From assembly GCA_026168455.1 (NCBI GenBank), contig CM047428.1:17760759-17824758 (forward strand): a DNA stretch of 64,000 nt. Direction: 5' to 3'. The notes beneath the pieces are model-generated. The model was not told where the DNA came from and did not search any database. It saw only the letters and a list, made by a program, of their open reading frames with translations. The position numbers and the translations under genes are program-made. The DNA is from Theocolax elegans (taxonomy: Eukaryota; Arthropoda; Insecta; Hymenoptera; Cerocephalidae). Below are positions 24,645 through 37,664 of the stretch, one piece after another. Positions within the stretch are counted from its first letter, which is position 1. The number at the start of each line of letters is the position of its first letter.

Positions 24645-26108
24645 TAAGTACATCCGCAATTAATCCGTAAACGTTTACTTTAATTTCTGCACTTGAATAT
24701 TAAATTTTCTCAGGTATAACCTATCAAAAGAGTTTTCCATGCCTTTATAAGTTATTCATTAAACTTATAAGTTTAAAAATTATAATATAAAATTAGATTA
24801 AGTACGGGTAGATCATTAAACACTTCAATTAATAGAAAGTAAATTTGAGCCGTAGCAATTAAACATATTTGATTTTTTGAGAATAGAAATGAATAAAATA
24901 AACGCTTTTTGTACTGGTTTCTCTCGACGCAAGAATCCGTAAATCCCGACTTACTTTTCCGAAACACGACCCGCTTTAAATCTCATACAAATCGTCTCTC
25001 TCCGCGCGTTCGCCTCAACCTACCCTTTTCCTTCTTTTTTTCATTCCCAGCGAGGCGCGTGCCCGTCCTCATTAGTTTTAATTCCGTCCGGGCGTTATTC
25101 CGCGCTTAACCGTGGAATTAGTGTCTCGCGCGTATTAACAGCACTTAAAAGAGCGCCGCGACTTCCCTTTAAATGGGAATTTGCTCGCCAGAGGCGATCT
25201 CCTTTCTTCCAGCTCCTTTATACTCGTCTCGCTCCTTGCTGTCCTCTATCCTCACTTCCCATTTCCTTTTTCTTTTTTTTTTCTCCTTTTTTTTCTTTAA
25301 TACCCACCCTCCAAGTTTCTTAGGGAAGTAAAGTCATTTCGTCCCTGCAATCTAAGTTAAGTGACTTTCGAGAGCCTCGAAGAACGAAACTCGTTCCACA
25401 GCTCGCGTTCTCCTTTTTATCTAGTTCGCGCTCACTCGCGGAGGCTCGTGTGTCTCTGACGATTCTTTCTTTATTTTTTCTTCTTCTTCTTTGGTTTTCG
25501 ATCGAGAGGACCGAGTTTCGCTAGTTCCGTTTATATTGTGTCTTAATTCTTTCCTACCGCACTTCTCTTTTTCTCCCTCGAGGTTTCCGACCTTCTATTC
25601 CTGTTTCTCTCCTCTTTCTCTCTTTCTCTCTCTTGGCGATATTTATATGCCGTGGTATAGAGGTACCAAGCTGGCGAAACTACGGTGGCAAAGAGTAGTG
25701 CGAATCGATCGATAGTTTGGAATTACAGGTGCGACTGTACTTTTTTTCAAAGAGTTTAATAAATTGCCCTGGGTAAAAGTTTCCTTTTCGAGTTTCAAAG
25801 GAAGTTTTTGTAGGCAATGAAGAAATGTGGTCTAATGATGGCGAAGAATGATAGAAAAGAAAAATGATCATAGTTACCTACCTAAGTTAGTAAAAGGTAG
25901 CTTACTTTTAAATCTTTTTACTTCCCAAAGAAATGTACAGTTTTAAGATCGTTCACCATCTTCGAACGTTGGCCAGTTTTCCTCTACTCCAAAGGGAAAT
26001 TTTATAAAAGGCGACCTTTATAATTTCTATATAAATAAATATATTTTGAAATTTGATTGTGGTCTTAGGTCGTTTAATTTTAAATGTAATTTTTTTAACT
26101 GATTACGT
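24645..26108. other. Intergenic with a GC-richer, pyrimidine-rich block
   Basis: The stretch 24960-25720 is richer in GC and CpG and carries long pyrimidine tracts (25250-25310, 25465-25640). Open frames here are low-complexity. It may be regulatory, but no specific element was identified. Confidence 0.35.
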
Positions 26109-29100
26109 TAAGGGGATGTCAAGGACGTTACTATGATACTATTCGAGTGATTTAACACAAGACAAAAACTATAATCATTTTTATTAAAATTTATTTTAAT
26201 TTATTAAATTATTTTATTAAATTTAATTTATTAAATTATTGATTTATTAAAATCATTGTGCAATGTTCTAAGGTGGGTTGTACATTAATTAACGAAATTA
26301 ATAACTTCGAAAGATTGTTAAATAATATGTTAAATATAATAAGTTGATTTAAATTTGTATATTATTGACTAATTCATGTAAAAATAATGATTTTTAATTT
26401 ATCATCCTTAAGCATCCATAACGAGATATCATAACCAATTGATATTCTTGGAATGTTATTTATTATAACAAAACTGTCAATTATTGAGAAAACAAGAGAA
26501 ATTTTACGATTGTGTTGATAGAAATTATTACTCTATAAAAATTTAATTAATTATGTTTATTAATTCGTCGTATTCATATATAAATATTCAAATGATAAAA
26601 TAGAGCCACATAATTTTCAAAACAATTAATATGATAAATTAATAAATATAATAAATTAATTCACTTTGGTATTATTTGATATTAAACATAATATGAGTAG
26701 AAATGCGGTTATTAATTTAATACAATCAAAAAAGAAATTTTCTGGCACTATAGATAAAATGTTTCTCTTTAAGCAAATTTAGTAAAATTTTATGGCATAT
26801 CGGAGAAACTTAAACTTGAAAAAACTGTAACTACAATACAAAATGACGGCATCTTGACAAACTTCAACCCTTAGGCGTATTATATACTTTTATCAAACTT
26901 TTACGAAACTTTTGCAAGACTAAATTTGGCGAATTATTGTAAAAATTAAAAAATCTGATATTCTTGTAAAATTCATCTTTAACATAATAGAATACAATTA
27001 AATTTTTGTCTAAATAATATAATGCGTAATGTTATTGCTTCAGTAGATAGTATCAGTATGTGACCATCCACACACGAGTCTTATTTTTTCCCCCTATTTT
27101 GGTCATTTAGACCGTCTTTTTTCCTCACTAATTGCTGTAAAAAATACTTCTCCATAGTAGGTTTCTATGAGAAAACACTTCAGTGGAATGTAACGATGCA
27201 CTAAAGACAGCTAGCTGCCCGCTAAAGTGCCCGTAACCTACCTAAGAAACGTAAACCCGAAAGTGTTCCCTCTTCTTTTTTTTTCAAGCGTTTCGCTTCT
27301 ACTATTTTTCACTAAAAAGTACATAGTAGTTGTATGTGGTATTCTCTTTTTTTAAAACTCTATTCAAGCGAACAATATATTGTATTTTTTATTGTTAGTT
27401 TAGTGCTTTTTAAGTGGTGAACGACAATCTTATTTTATCTGAAATGAGTCCTAAAATAAAAGTAATGCGCGTTGTTACCTTTCTTAATAGTCTAAAAACT
27501 TTCTATTTGCATATCGTAGATTGTTTAATATATAATTAACATATATTTACTTTTTTAATTGAATTTTAGTTACTCACAATAAAATTTATTTTAGACGGTT
27601 CCCTGTTATCAATATTTCTTACATTATATCAGTAGCATGGAATGTATCATTCCATATATTTTTTTTCCGTCATAAATTATTTTTCATCAAACGCGCACGT
27701 CGTATCAATTTCATTAAAATTAATAACCCCCTAGTAGAAATCTGACGATAAATGTAACGTTTTTTAAGCCAAAAAATGGTCAAGTGTCATAAAATACCCA
27801 ATAAATGGCTAATTAATGGCAAATTTAGAGTTTTATTTAACCTTCAAATGGTAAATTTCTATTAGGGCCCCTAAATTTGAATCTGAACTATATGTAACAA
27901 TGTAAATCAGTATCAAAGATAATCCAGCAGATAAAACAAAACAGTTTGAATTCTAATTAAACGCGCAACGAATCTATCCCCATAATTCACTGTACTTTTT
28001 GTGGCTTTTTGATATTTCACTTTATAATACCTACGCGTCCGCATAAAAAATATATTTGTCAAAACGCGCAAAACGCTTTAAATCACCGTGGACGCTTCGT
28101 TAAAAAAAATGTGAAACAAAAACAAAAGCAAGAAGGGAAGTCCGTTTAAAATGTTAACATTCACAAAATGAATAATTCAGGTGCATAGGAGAATCGGGGT
28201 AAAGGAAGAAAAAAAAAAGATCTACTAATAAACCCTCTCGCGCAATCCCTTTCCCTGTGCGCATAAATTTTTCAAATACCCATTCCAACTTCACAGCGAG
28301 ACATAAAGAAAAAGCGCACGCGGGATAGAACTTCGCGGGTAGAAAAAGCGCTCTTCAATCTCTCGCTTATAAAAGCCGCCTTTGAGCACGGTGTGCCGGT
28401 CCCGGTGAATAAAAACAAGAATTATCGCAAAAGAAGAGGGGGTGGGAGGGGGCGGTAGTGGTATAGTGGTAGTGGCAGTGGTAGTGGCTCCTTTGCAAAT
28501 CTACCATCTCCGCGCGCTCGCGCTCGCTTTCGACCCGTAAATAACCGCAAGCATCCTTTAAAATCCACATTTCGCTCGAGACTTGTATTACTCCATCAGA
28601 CGCACAAACATATCGTACGCCATAAAACTCGCTCCAAATAAATCAGCTTACATAAAAGCGAAAACAAGAGAGAGAGTGAGTGCCAGGGGGGGGAGGGAGG
28701 AAGACGAGGAGGAGGAGAGAGACAGCATATAAGCGAACGCACGAACAGTGTAATTAGATAAACGCGTCGTGAAAAAAAATTTATGTGTTTCGAGCGACAA
28801 AATTTCGCACACGCACGAATGAATCACCAGTACTGCAGGGTATATGTAACAAGCGACCGTTGGTGCACGCACACGTGTGTAGGTATATATACGCGCAACG
28901 CGACGCGACGTTACCAAATCGTCGAGGCTATAAATCTGCTTGAACTCTTGTTTGATACCGAGACTATACACTCGTGAAGAACCTTGGAAAATTCAACTGC
29001 TCTTAGAGATATAGACTTAAACCTTGATATTACGTTCGGATGCAACTTTCTTTTTATTTGGATATACTTTGGAAGTTGCGTTTATCGCTTGGATGATGGA

Positions 29101-30264
29101 TCGCTGTGTATCCTACGGTATGATCTTTAAAGACCTACGAATTGGATATAGAGTTTATAACTGTTTGTAGGTAAATTTATATTTATTGTTTATCTTAGGC
29201 GTGGGAAAAAAATATACAAGTTAAAGACCGTTAAGCTACTATCTTCTTGATACAATAAACTTTTTAACTATTTATCATTAAGAAGTTTGCGAATAATAGT
29301 ATGGTTATAACAAAATTGTGAACTATATATACGTTGGATTATTTATTTTTGTACTGTGTAGTATAATATAAAATACGCATATATTTTTATATCAAGATCG
29401 TAAAATAAATTCAACCACTCGAAACGAGGTCAGTTTCATTTATTATTTAAATGCATCCCTCTAAATCAGCTATTTTGTTACATAGAAAACCTTTTCTGTA
29501 CAGATTACCCTGTACGCTCTATTACGGTTATCACAAACTCAGCGAAGCTTTTTCTCTTACCCTCCATACGAGAATTCAAATGTGTATTTTTCTTACTTCC
29601 AAAAAGATATGAAATATCTTGCAGAGATTGAAGTGCTCATTAAAAATATGCGTTTTAATATGTTAATGAAAATTACGATTAAGTTATTAAAGTAGAATAC
29701 TGTAATGTTTTAGTATTAATATCTTGTCTAACATTCTTCATTTTCAATTTTATTGTACTTTATATTTAATGTACAATATAATATATGTATATATTTACGA
29801 ATGACGAAAACAATTAAAAATATCTTTATTAAAGACTGAGAATACTCGCAAATGAATGTTATTGAAAATTTAAAAAATAAATACATGTACTCGAATGTTA
29901 TGATTTCGTTATTTACTATTATTATGAATTTAAAATACCAATTGATAAATTAATTTTCAGTAAAAAGTTCTTCAATCGATAGGTGATGAAAACTTGTTTT
30001 CCGTATCTTTCGGTTCATAATGTTAATAAAGTATTCATCTTCATGATCAATCTGGAATTGTACCATTGAGCAAAATCGTATCCTAACACACATCTAATCA
30101 AAACAGTTTATCAAATAGTAAACACATTGGATAAAAATAAAAGAAATGAATTATCGAAATCTCAGTTTGTCAAATGTTTCCTCGCTAATAGTCGGGAAAG
30201 TAAATATAAGAAAAAGGGTAAAAGTAAAAGTGCCGAGTAAGGTGAAGTTAGGTTATACACTTAC
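26109..30264. other. Intergenic or first intron of the receptor gene; no exon recognised
   Basis: If 30265-30400 is the first coding exon of a minus-strand gene, this stretch is the start of its first intron. It begins with a lone transposon end, TTAAGGGGATGTC (26109-26121). An A/T low-complexity patch lies at about 26160-26250, and an imperfect short inverted repeat at about 27727-27873 (CCCTAGTAGAAAT against ATTTCTATTAGGG). Between 28230 and 28980 it is CpG-rich, with G-rich tracts at 28437-28455 and 28685-28700. No second exon of the WIF domain was found. Confidence 0.4.
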
Positions 30265-30400
30265 CAAGGAGTTTCTTGACTTGCGATTGACTGATGAAGA
30301 GGTTGAGGTAAGCGTCTCCGCATCCGGCAAGTAGGAGGACCAGCAGCGCGACGAGTTTGAAACGCGCAAGGCTGCAGGATGAACTCCTAAGCAACTGCAT
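30265..30400 (-). CDS. First coding exon of a secreted/membrane protein, probably a Ryk-family (Derailed/Doughnut) receptor
   Basis: The ATG at 30400-30398 has A at -3. It opens 45 codons plus one base and ends at a consensus donor, G|GTAAGT. A basic N terminus and a leucine-rich core (about residues 14-27) form a signal peptide, with cleavage probably after GCGDA. The mature part starts YLNLFISQSQVKKLLG. From family knowledge, the WIF domain of Ryk receptors starts with a similar beta-strand and helix, followed by AELYYVR on the next exon. That next exon would confirm the call and was not found in the window, so this is a partial gene. Ryk proteins are Wnt5-binding pseudokinase receptors for axon guidance. 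A longer frame upstream uses TTG and is not preferred. The exon call is firmer than the family name. Confidence 0.6.
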
Positions 30401-33400
30401 TGTCGCATCGCTCACTCCGCTTCTATATACGGTCAAAGTTACACCGCGATAACGAAACTGCCTGATCGCACTTTCTCGATTATACAGACGGGTAGGGTTT
30501 CACGTGCCTCTTACAGCTGATCGAACACTCCCATTTCTCTTTTGATTCTCTTTTATTCTCAGTCTATCTCGATATGCATACGTTTCTCTTCAATTTCTCT
30601 GACGCGTCGTGGACGATCCACGTACGAGTATTCGAAAACACTTTTGATTTATTTACTCGTAGAATGATCGCCATTTAAAATTATCAAATATTTTTTACGC
30701 GGGTAAGAGAAAATATCTTAAATGTGACACGCGCAGCGTTGTTTATTCTCTCGTAAACGCGGAGGTAAACTTTGATTCGAAGTAAAGCGACCCATCGCAA
30801 GAAGATTGAATTAACGCGCTCACGTGGTCGCGAGGGGCAAAGAACGCACAGCCTTACCGACGCTTCGGACGGCCAAGCGCGACTGACAAGGGAGAGAACC
30901 GTGAAAATCGAGAGAACGTAGACGATGCTCGACGCAGGCGCCATAGGACATCCCCTTGTCGCGGCAGGCGGTAGGGGGAGGATGAAAGAGGATAGGATGC
31001 AAACTACGGATTTCCGGAGTCGCGAGATTTTTGCTCGTCGATGGCTCCTGGATAAGATTTTTCGGTTGTTTAGCGGGGAAAATTGGATAGAACTGAATTC
31101 GACGAACGGTGAATATTGATATTTCAAGTGTGTGTACGTGTGAAATGCGATTTTCATTTGAAATTCATTTCCGGCTCGATGGATTTTTTTTATATTGTAT
31201 GATTTTCCGTCCTGGTTAATGGATTTTTAATGTTTACCACGCGATATTTAGTAAACACAGTTTAACGTATATTAGTAAAGTTACATTTATAAATTAATTA
31301 AACTTTTCATAAATCGTCGCGTAATACAAATGCATTTACAATGATGCATGAAGGTAATTGATTATTTCATTAAATAAACATTTTGTAATAGACGTCAATA
31401 TGGAAATCTAGGCTGTTTATTAACTAAATAGGATAGAAATTAGATTAATAATCGAGTTTACAATTAATTTTATTTTACGTAATAATTTACGAATTATGCA
31501 TTAATAACATTATAGGTTTAGTACAATTTCATCAAAATTAATAGAATTTTAACAATAAATTATCGTGTGCATACAAACTTATCAGATCTGATGTCTAACT
31601 TTTATCTATTTCAGGTGATTAACGCAAGTATAAATTATATGAATATATACATGTATATATTTCATTAAAAGTAAGTTTTAATCCGCATTACGAATGGTAA
31701 ATCGAATGCTTGCCAATCCAAATGAAAGATATTTAACGAAAGCTTATTAATTTACTTCTACGGTGTATATTTATTCATCGTAGTGTACATATAACCGTAT
31801 TCCTCATCCCATCGCTTTGGATGTGGACTTCCGATTGGACGTAGCGCGACGCGTTGCTCGCATCGTCGCGCTCGAAAACGCTTGAATTTAATTAAATAGG
31901 ACGAAATGCACCCTTCGTATCCCTTGGCATCAAGACCCGTCGTCCTTTATCTTTCCCTGTATCTCTTCGTTTCTGATTCTACCTAATTCTCAAATGGAAA
32001 AGGTATTTTATATCCGTTCAAATGGATTTTCATTTAAACATTTAAACCAATTTCCGTTACGTTATTCGATTTATTAAATGCCTTTGCGGTCTGCATTTCA
32101 ATTTTTTTTCAAACCGTAAGTAGGAAATTTAACTATAAGATTAATTTTTCATTTGTAACGAGATTCGAAAACCTCTAAATGAACTACTTACTCGAATTCT
32201 CGACACCCTTCACAGTTTTTACACCCCGTGTAATCCTCTCTCTCTCTTCAAAATTCATGTACATCCCGTTAACGGCCCGACTCCTGTCCCTAGCGCATCA
32301 ACTCACGTATCGCCATCCTCCGCGAAATTCACCCCCGCGTACCGATGACAGCGAGCAGTCGCGCTACTCCCTCCGACAAAGGGGAGTTTAATTAGAAACG
32401 AGGGAACTAATTAACCCGATCGGATCGGCGAATGATCGCTGCTAGTTCGACTCCTCCCGTAGATATTCTTCCATTCGATTATTTCTATCCGTTGGTGCAT
32501 TTTTTCCACCTTTCCTTTTTTTGGCATGGCAAGCGTAAGAATCAATAATCGCTGCTCGGTGACGAGGGTTGCTTGGTTTGTAGGAATTTAAACGCACGCT
32601 CTCTGGTCTTGGATTAATTGGATATCGAAGAGGAGATCGATTTAATTATTTTCTTTTCGGCGTTTCGCTGATCTGTAAATATCTATGTATGTATAAGAAT
32701 TTTAGCCGATATAAATGGGAGAAAGTTTAGCTGTGTGGAAAGATGTGGGATGCGCGTTAAGCGGTTCTGAAAACGAGGTAAATGTATTTTTTTAAATATT
32801 TAAATATATATTACGCAAACTTTTCATTTGGATACGTCAGTACAAAATAAACGCAGTTTTAGACATATATTTTAACGAAAACTACAAAGTTTTATATGTT
32901 AACGAGTTAGATAGAAAAATAATCCAATAAACAATTGAATAAATGCTAAAAACGTTAAGAGAAATACGGCACATCGATGATTTTGTACGGCCGAGATAAA
33001 AAATAATTGAACCGCAATGCAGAGGTACAAAACCGAGAGGAGCATCCACAGACGTTCGAAACGATTCCCAATATAACATTGGCGCTTCGACAACCGATCG
33101 CGCGTGCACTTAAAGGCGAGTTGCCCTGCACGTGCCTATATATATCGATCGGGTCTCAGCGGTCACGCGCAATTCATTATTTAAACCTTGCCGACTCGCG
33201 ACTAGCAACCCTCGAACGAATCCGCTGTCAAGGGGAATCCCGGAGTGCCAGCGTTTGACTCGCCTGGCAAAATCCACTGAGATCGATGCGCATTTTCGCT
33301 CGTGTATACGTTTCCCGACTAAATGATAGATCTGAGATGGCAATGTGACTTTTTCCTGATGGGTACCGAAACAGATTATGCGATTTACATGTTTATCTAC

Positions 33401-33670
33401 TTGTATGTAACTCGCATTTTCGGAGAATATACTGGAGATCAGTGGTCGTCTACAGTTTACCGTTGGGTATGTAACATCTGATTGAAAAGTTTACTTCCGT
33501 TTCATTTCACCTACGTAAAATTTATATTCTCCAATACGCAAATCATATCATATTTGATGTATGTGATATACGGTCAATTAAAAAATTTCGTTAAAGTTTC
33601 GTAATAAAATTTATCGAAATAGTCACAGTGAATACTGATTAAATATATATTTATAAATTTAAGATGAGAA
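30401..33670. other. CpG-rich upstream region of the receptor exon, then intergenic
   Basis: 30400-31150 is CpG-rich and lies immediately upstream of the first coding exon, so it probably holds the promoter and 5' untranslated region. No TATA box was confidently placed. Further CpG-rich blocks at 31800-32650 and 33000-33330 contain only chance open frames without recognisable domains. Confidence 0.4.
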
Positions 33671-34390
33671 TGATGGTTGAAAATTTATCGATCTTCCCGA
33701 GTGATGAAAAAAGGAAAAGTGAAAAGAACTAACACACTTTTTTCTTTTTGTAACGTTTCGGTGGTCAATGTCACCCTCTTCAAACTGTGTAAAAGTGTAA
33801 AAGATTTATTTATGAATAAAATTGTACTACTCGGATAGAATTGATAAAATATATAAGATAAAAAGTAATTATAATATACCTTCTAATATAAACATCGTCA
33901 TTTGTATATCAAATTTCATCGCAAGTCCAATTTGGTGTATAATATAATCGACTGATTTAACGAGTTTCCTTTTTAAATATAATATGCGAATACTGTCTAT
34001 TTAACTTAATTGAGTCTTCTTGTTTGTTTATTGAATTTTTTTAAAATTTATATGCATCATTTCAGAAGCCAATCTTTCACCGTAGTTAACTTAGTTGTCT
34101 AAAATTTAAAAATTTTGCCAATCAAATTCATGATTATTATTCTATATATGTTGAAAAACAACCAAATCTTTACTTTTTATGAACATTCCGACAAAATTTT
34201 TATATGCAAATTACAGTGCTTATTATAAATTCTTTTTTTCTTACATATTTTTTTTTAATTTTATCCGAGTAGTATAATTTTATTTTTAAATAAAATATTT
34301 TACACAGTCTGAAAGGGGTGGCATTGACCACCGAAACATTTCCTTTTCTCATCTGACTCGGGAAGATGATGGATAAATTTTCAACAATCA
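33671..34390. mobile_element. Inverted-repeat element with a Penelope-like sequence block in each arm
   Basis: The arms at about 33671-33840 and 34261-34390 are inverted copies, separated by AT-rich sequence. Read towards the element's outside, each arm holds a G-rich stem followed by CCACCGAAAC (33754-33789 on the minus strand, 34303-34337 on the plus strand). The block runs CTGAAGA-like, GGTG, a loop, CACC, GAAAC. This resembles the hammerhead-like CTGAAGA...GAAACG block known from Penelope-like retroelement termini. One arm lacks about 35 bp present in the other. No reverse transcriptase was found. The 92-codon hydrophobic minus-strand frame at 34200-34478 overlaps the right arm and is probably fortuitous. 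Confidence 0.5.
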
Positions 34391-35203
34391 ATATTAAAAA
34401 ACCACCAAGTAATAAAATCAAACCAACGACATGAATTAAGAGGATAATATTATTACTACCAAACAAAGGAAATTTCATTTATATATATCTATATAAATGT
34501 AACTACGCTAAGTGATAATATTTCCTAACATATTTATCAAAAGTATATAGATATTATCACTTTATTCAGCTGTTAAGTAAAGAGAATTAACTAAAAAGGG
34601 TTGATCAATTTAAAAGTTTAATAAAAGATCGCATCACATCGCGATAAAATCCCAGTATCCACGTAAATATATATATACGAAAATACTTCCAAAACATAGG
34701 GAAAAAAATTTTCGTTAATCGGTCTTACTTACGAGTCGGGACTCGCGGCCACCCGCATAAAAAAAGATCGATTGCTCGTTCCGAGTTAAATGATCGATTC
34801 GAGACGCTAAGCGACTTTCCCGTTTCCATTATTAAGGGGTCAAGCCTGGGTTAAATGTTTTCAATAAATAAATAATTATTATTAGAATAATTTTTTTTTT
34901 TTAATTCTTCTCACATATTAATTTTTTTTACATAATATATATGTATTATACATTATATTTGTCAATATAAAAAATGTTTATAATGCATTTTTAATCCTGG
35001 TTATTAAACTTATAATGATATTAAAAAATTGATTAATTTTTGCAGTTGCCGTAGGATATTGAAGCATTGAATGCATCTTTTAATGTCTAATAAGGCTTAA
35101 AATGTTCATGGAATATATGTTTACAGACTTATGTTTTTCCTTTTCTGAAAAAAAATTAATAACAATGTATTAAATATAAAAGTTGATAATAACAAGAAAA
35201 ATA

Positions 35204-35239
35204 GTGAATGTTATGTACGTATACGTACATAACATTCAC
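35204..35239. repeat. 36-bp perfect palindrome
   Basis: The left half GTGAATGTTATGTACGTA is followed directly by its exact reverse complement. It lies inside the Kolobok-like element, close to the centre of an internal inverted repeat whose ends read TTGCCGTAGGATAT and ATATCCTGCGGCAA. Confidence 0.9.
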
Positions 35240-36379
35240 CTAAAACTTATCTTTTTGAAAATTGGGCAACATAAGTCCGTAGAAATATATATTTTAAAAG
35301 TTTCCCCAAAATTTCAAAGTGATTCATCAACCTGGCTCTGAAATATCCTGCGGCAAGTAAGCTAAAATCATTAAAAAACCATTAATGAGATAAATGCATT
35401 TAAAGTTTCACTTATTAGATTTAAAGTTTTACTTATTTTATAATTCTAATACCATATTCTTCAGGTATCGTACAATTTGTATGTGTAATCTTAATAGTAT
35501 GTATATTTAATAGGTTTATAGTGACTTTTTTCTGGTTTTATTAATATAATACTCAGTATATTTTTTTAATATACATGTATTATCTAAAATAACAGAAAGT
35601 CAACTTCAAGAATCAGTTTCTTTATAAAAAGAGGAATAAAATTTTTTAAAACTAAAAGAATACTTAGCTATTATTGAATATTAATACATGATTATTTTAT
35701 ATATAGTTTATGACTATTTTATATAATAATATTTATACTATGATTATTATATTATATTATAAGATTATAATTTTTATTATAAGCATTAAATTTAATTAAA
35801 AGTATGTAAAGAATGCAGTAAAAACAAATACTGTTTGACAGTTGTGTACAATATCTCTTTCTTTCTCTCTCACATGACAAGTCTTCCATAAAATTATTGA
35901 TTTTTCGGATAGCCTTGTCACGTGATAGAGAAAGAGAGAGGCATATATAGTGTTACAGCTGCTAATGGAAGTGTGCACCAGCCACACGTTTGTAGTTCAG
36001 TTTTAAGCTATTATAATATCAAGTAGAATTATATATTATATATATAATCTATTATACAATATCTAAATAAAATAAGTAAAAAAAACTAGTGGTTTATAAA
36101 ACTGCATGAACAAATTATATCAGATAAGTATTTGCATAACCTTAAATTTATATTTTGTTTATGTCAAGAAATTGATTCTTTGTTTCTCCATTTCAGCATA
36201 ACCAATGTGTCAACACTTAGATATACAATATTTGCAGAATACAGATAAAATTATAAACAAGTGTTTTGTTATGCTCAGTGTATTTGTGCTTAGTGCGATA
36301 TTATGTGTGGTTGAAGTTATTTTATGTGTACTTATTTGTGAAAGTGTTTCAAACCTCCAATATAATTAGTATATTTCAT

Positions 36380-37124
36380 GCCGTAAAGTACCACTCTCTA
36401 TATTCTTTTGTTTCTTCTTCTGGTCGCAATTCACATGCTCTGCAAAAATATTGCTTTGGAGGAACGTCAATTACTTTTTCATTCTCATGCAGTATCAACA
36501 CCTTGAAGAGAATTGAATCCTCGCTTCCTCCAAGAACCATCACCTGATACACTTATATGGCAATTCTGACTCGTTGAATCATATAATTGCTCGACAGTTG
36601 CTTTCATAGACTGTTTACCAACTTCTTTACAAACATTTTTTATCTCTGTATTAATAATGTCATAATTACTGTGAGAAACTGGACTCGGCAAATCCATATT
36701 TCCACAAAAAGTAACTAAACCAGCATGCCCATGACCAAGAGTTCTCATTGTGTACACTAACGTCTATTTATTTCATGAGCGTTACTTTTTTTCCAACTTT
36801 TCTACTTGAATCAATAACAAATACCTTAAAACAGTTTGTACATGTTATTGTTATTTTACTTCCCAAACCTCTCACATCAACTTCAGAAAATTTAACTGTA
36901 CCATGACAATTCTGACAAACTAAAAATTCTTCTAATGTTGGGAAAAGTAGTGATATATCAATAATTCTATTTTCTGTGCTACTTTCTTCAATGGTATCAG
37001 TTTTTAACTTTTTACTTGATCTGGATCAATGTTGATGGAAGTGCATCGTAGTTGGTTCTTACTGATGTTGATAATTTTTTTATGAGCAGATGTACCAGGT
37101 ATTCTGTTACTTGAGTCTGGCATT
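36380..37124 (-). pseudogene. Broken DDE transposase (Mutator-like transposase domain type)
   Basis: Read from 37124 towards lower coordinates, the remains begin MPDSSNRIPGTSAHKK. They continue in another frame with IIDISLLFPTLEEFLVCQNC and a second CTNC pair, a probable zinc ribbon. Next comes TMRTLGHGHAGLVTFCGNMD, and then VSGDGSWRKRGFNSLQGV near 36500-36555, which carries the DG(T/S)W..RG signature of this transposase group. After a stop, a further frame has PPKQYFCRACELRPEE and ends at 36380. There are at least two frameshifts or stops, and the C-terminal third appears missing. The protein is inactive. Family assignment rests on these motifs and the TTAA-flanked ends. Confidence 0.75.
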
Positions 37125-37664
37125 TTTTTTACTGCTCTTTTTTTGTATAAACTTATAATTAATTTCTTAAAACTAATAAAATTTAAAGTTAAAAATATAC
37201 TTTTAATTTAAAATCCACTGAGTATTTACTAAAATAATGTAAATACTTTATCAATGCAGACAATATTTACTTCAAATAGAACTGTACGTATTTGTGCAGT
37301 ATATAAAAGTAAAAGGAATCATTTATTTATTAACTATTAAATTTGAATCGTATGGTAAAGTAGATTTCTACTTTACCAAACTCTACGCTTGATAGTTGCT
37401 TCGTTTAATATACTTGTATGTAAACGTCGAAAACCTCGCAATTATTATTTTAGTTAAATTAAAATAAAATGTCTTTTTTTGCAAAAATAATTTTAGAGAA
37501 ATAATGTCTATTGATGCTTACTTTATTTCAATTATAACTTGCGAAAAAATTTTTTGTTTTTTTTTCAAATTTTGGGATAATGTTTTATGTAAGAAATACT
37601 TTAAAAAAAGTTAATAAAAAAAAAATCGATTTTTTGAGCAGTTAACCCAGGCTTGACCCCTTAA

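Larger units (their letters stand above)
34836..37660 (-). mobile_element. TTAA-flanked DNA transposon with decayed transposase (Kolobok-like)
   Basis: Perfect 19-bp terminal inverted repeats, GGGGTCAAGCCTGGGTTAA, lie at 34836-34854 and, inverted, at 37642-37660. Each is flanked by TTAA (34832-34835 and 37661-37664). The internal minus strand carries remains of a transposase (separate entry). A 36-bp perfect palindrome (35204-35239) sits inside an internal hairpin of about 315 bp (35043-35358). TTAA targets and GGGG termini fit the Kolobok superfamily; piggyBac also uses TTAA but has different termini and transposase. Confidence 0.8.

Noticed and set aside
34200..34478. Hydrophobic 92-codon minus frame resembling a membrane protein
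   Set aside because: It overlaps the right arm of an inverted-repeat element and turns into low-complexity lysine-rich sequence; probably fortuitous.
34836..37660. piggyBac assignment from the TTAA target
   Set aside because: The GGGG termini and the DGSW..RG transposase remains fit the Kolobok/Mutator-like group better.
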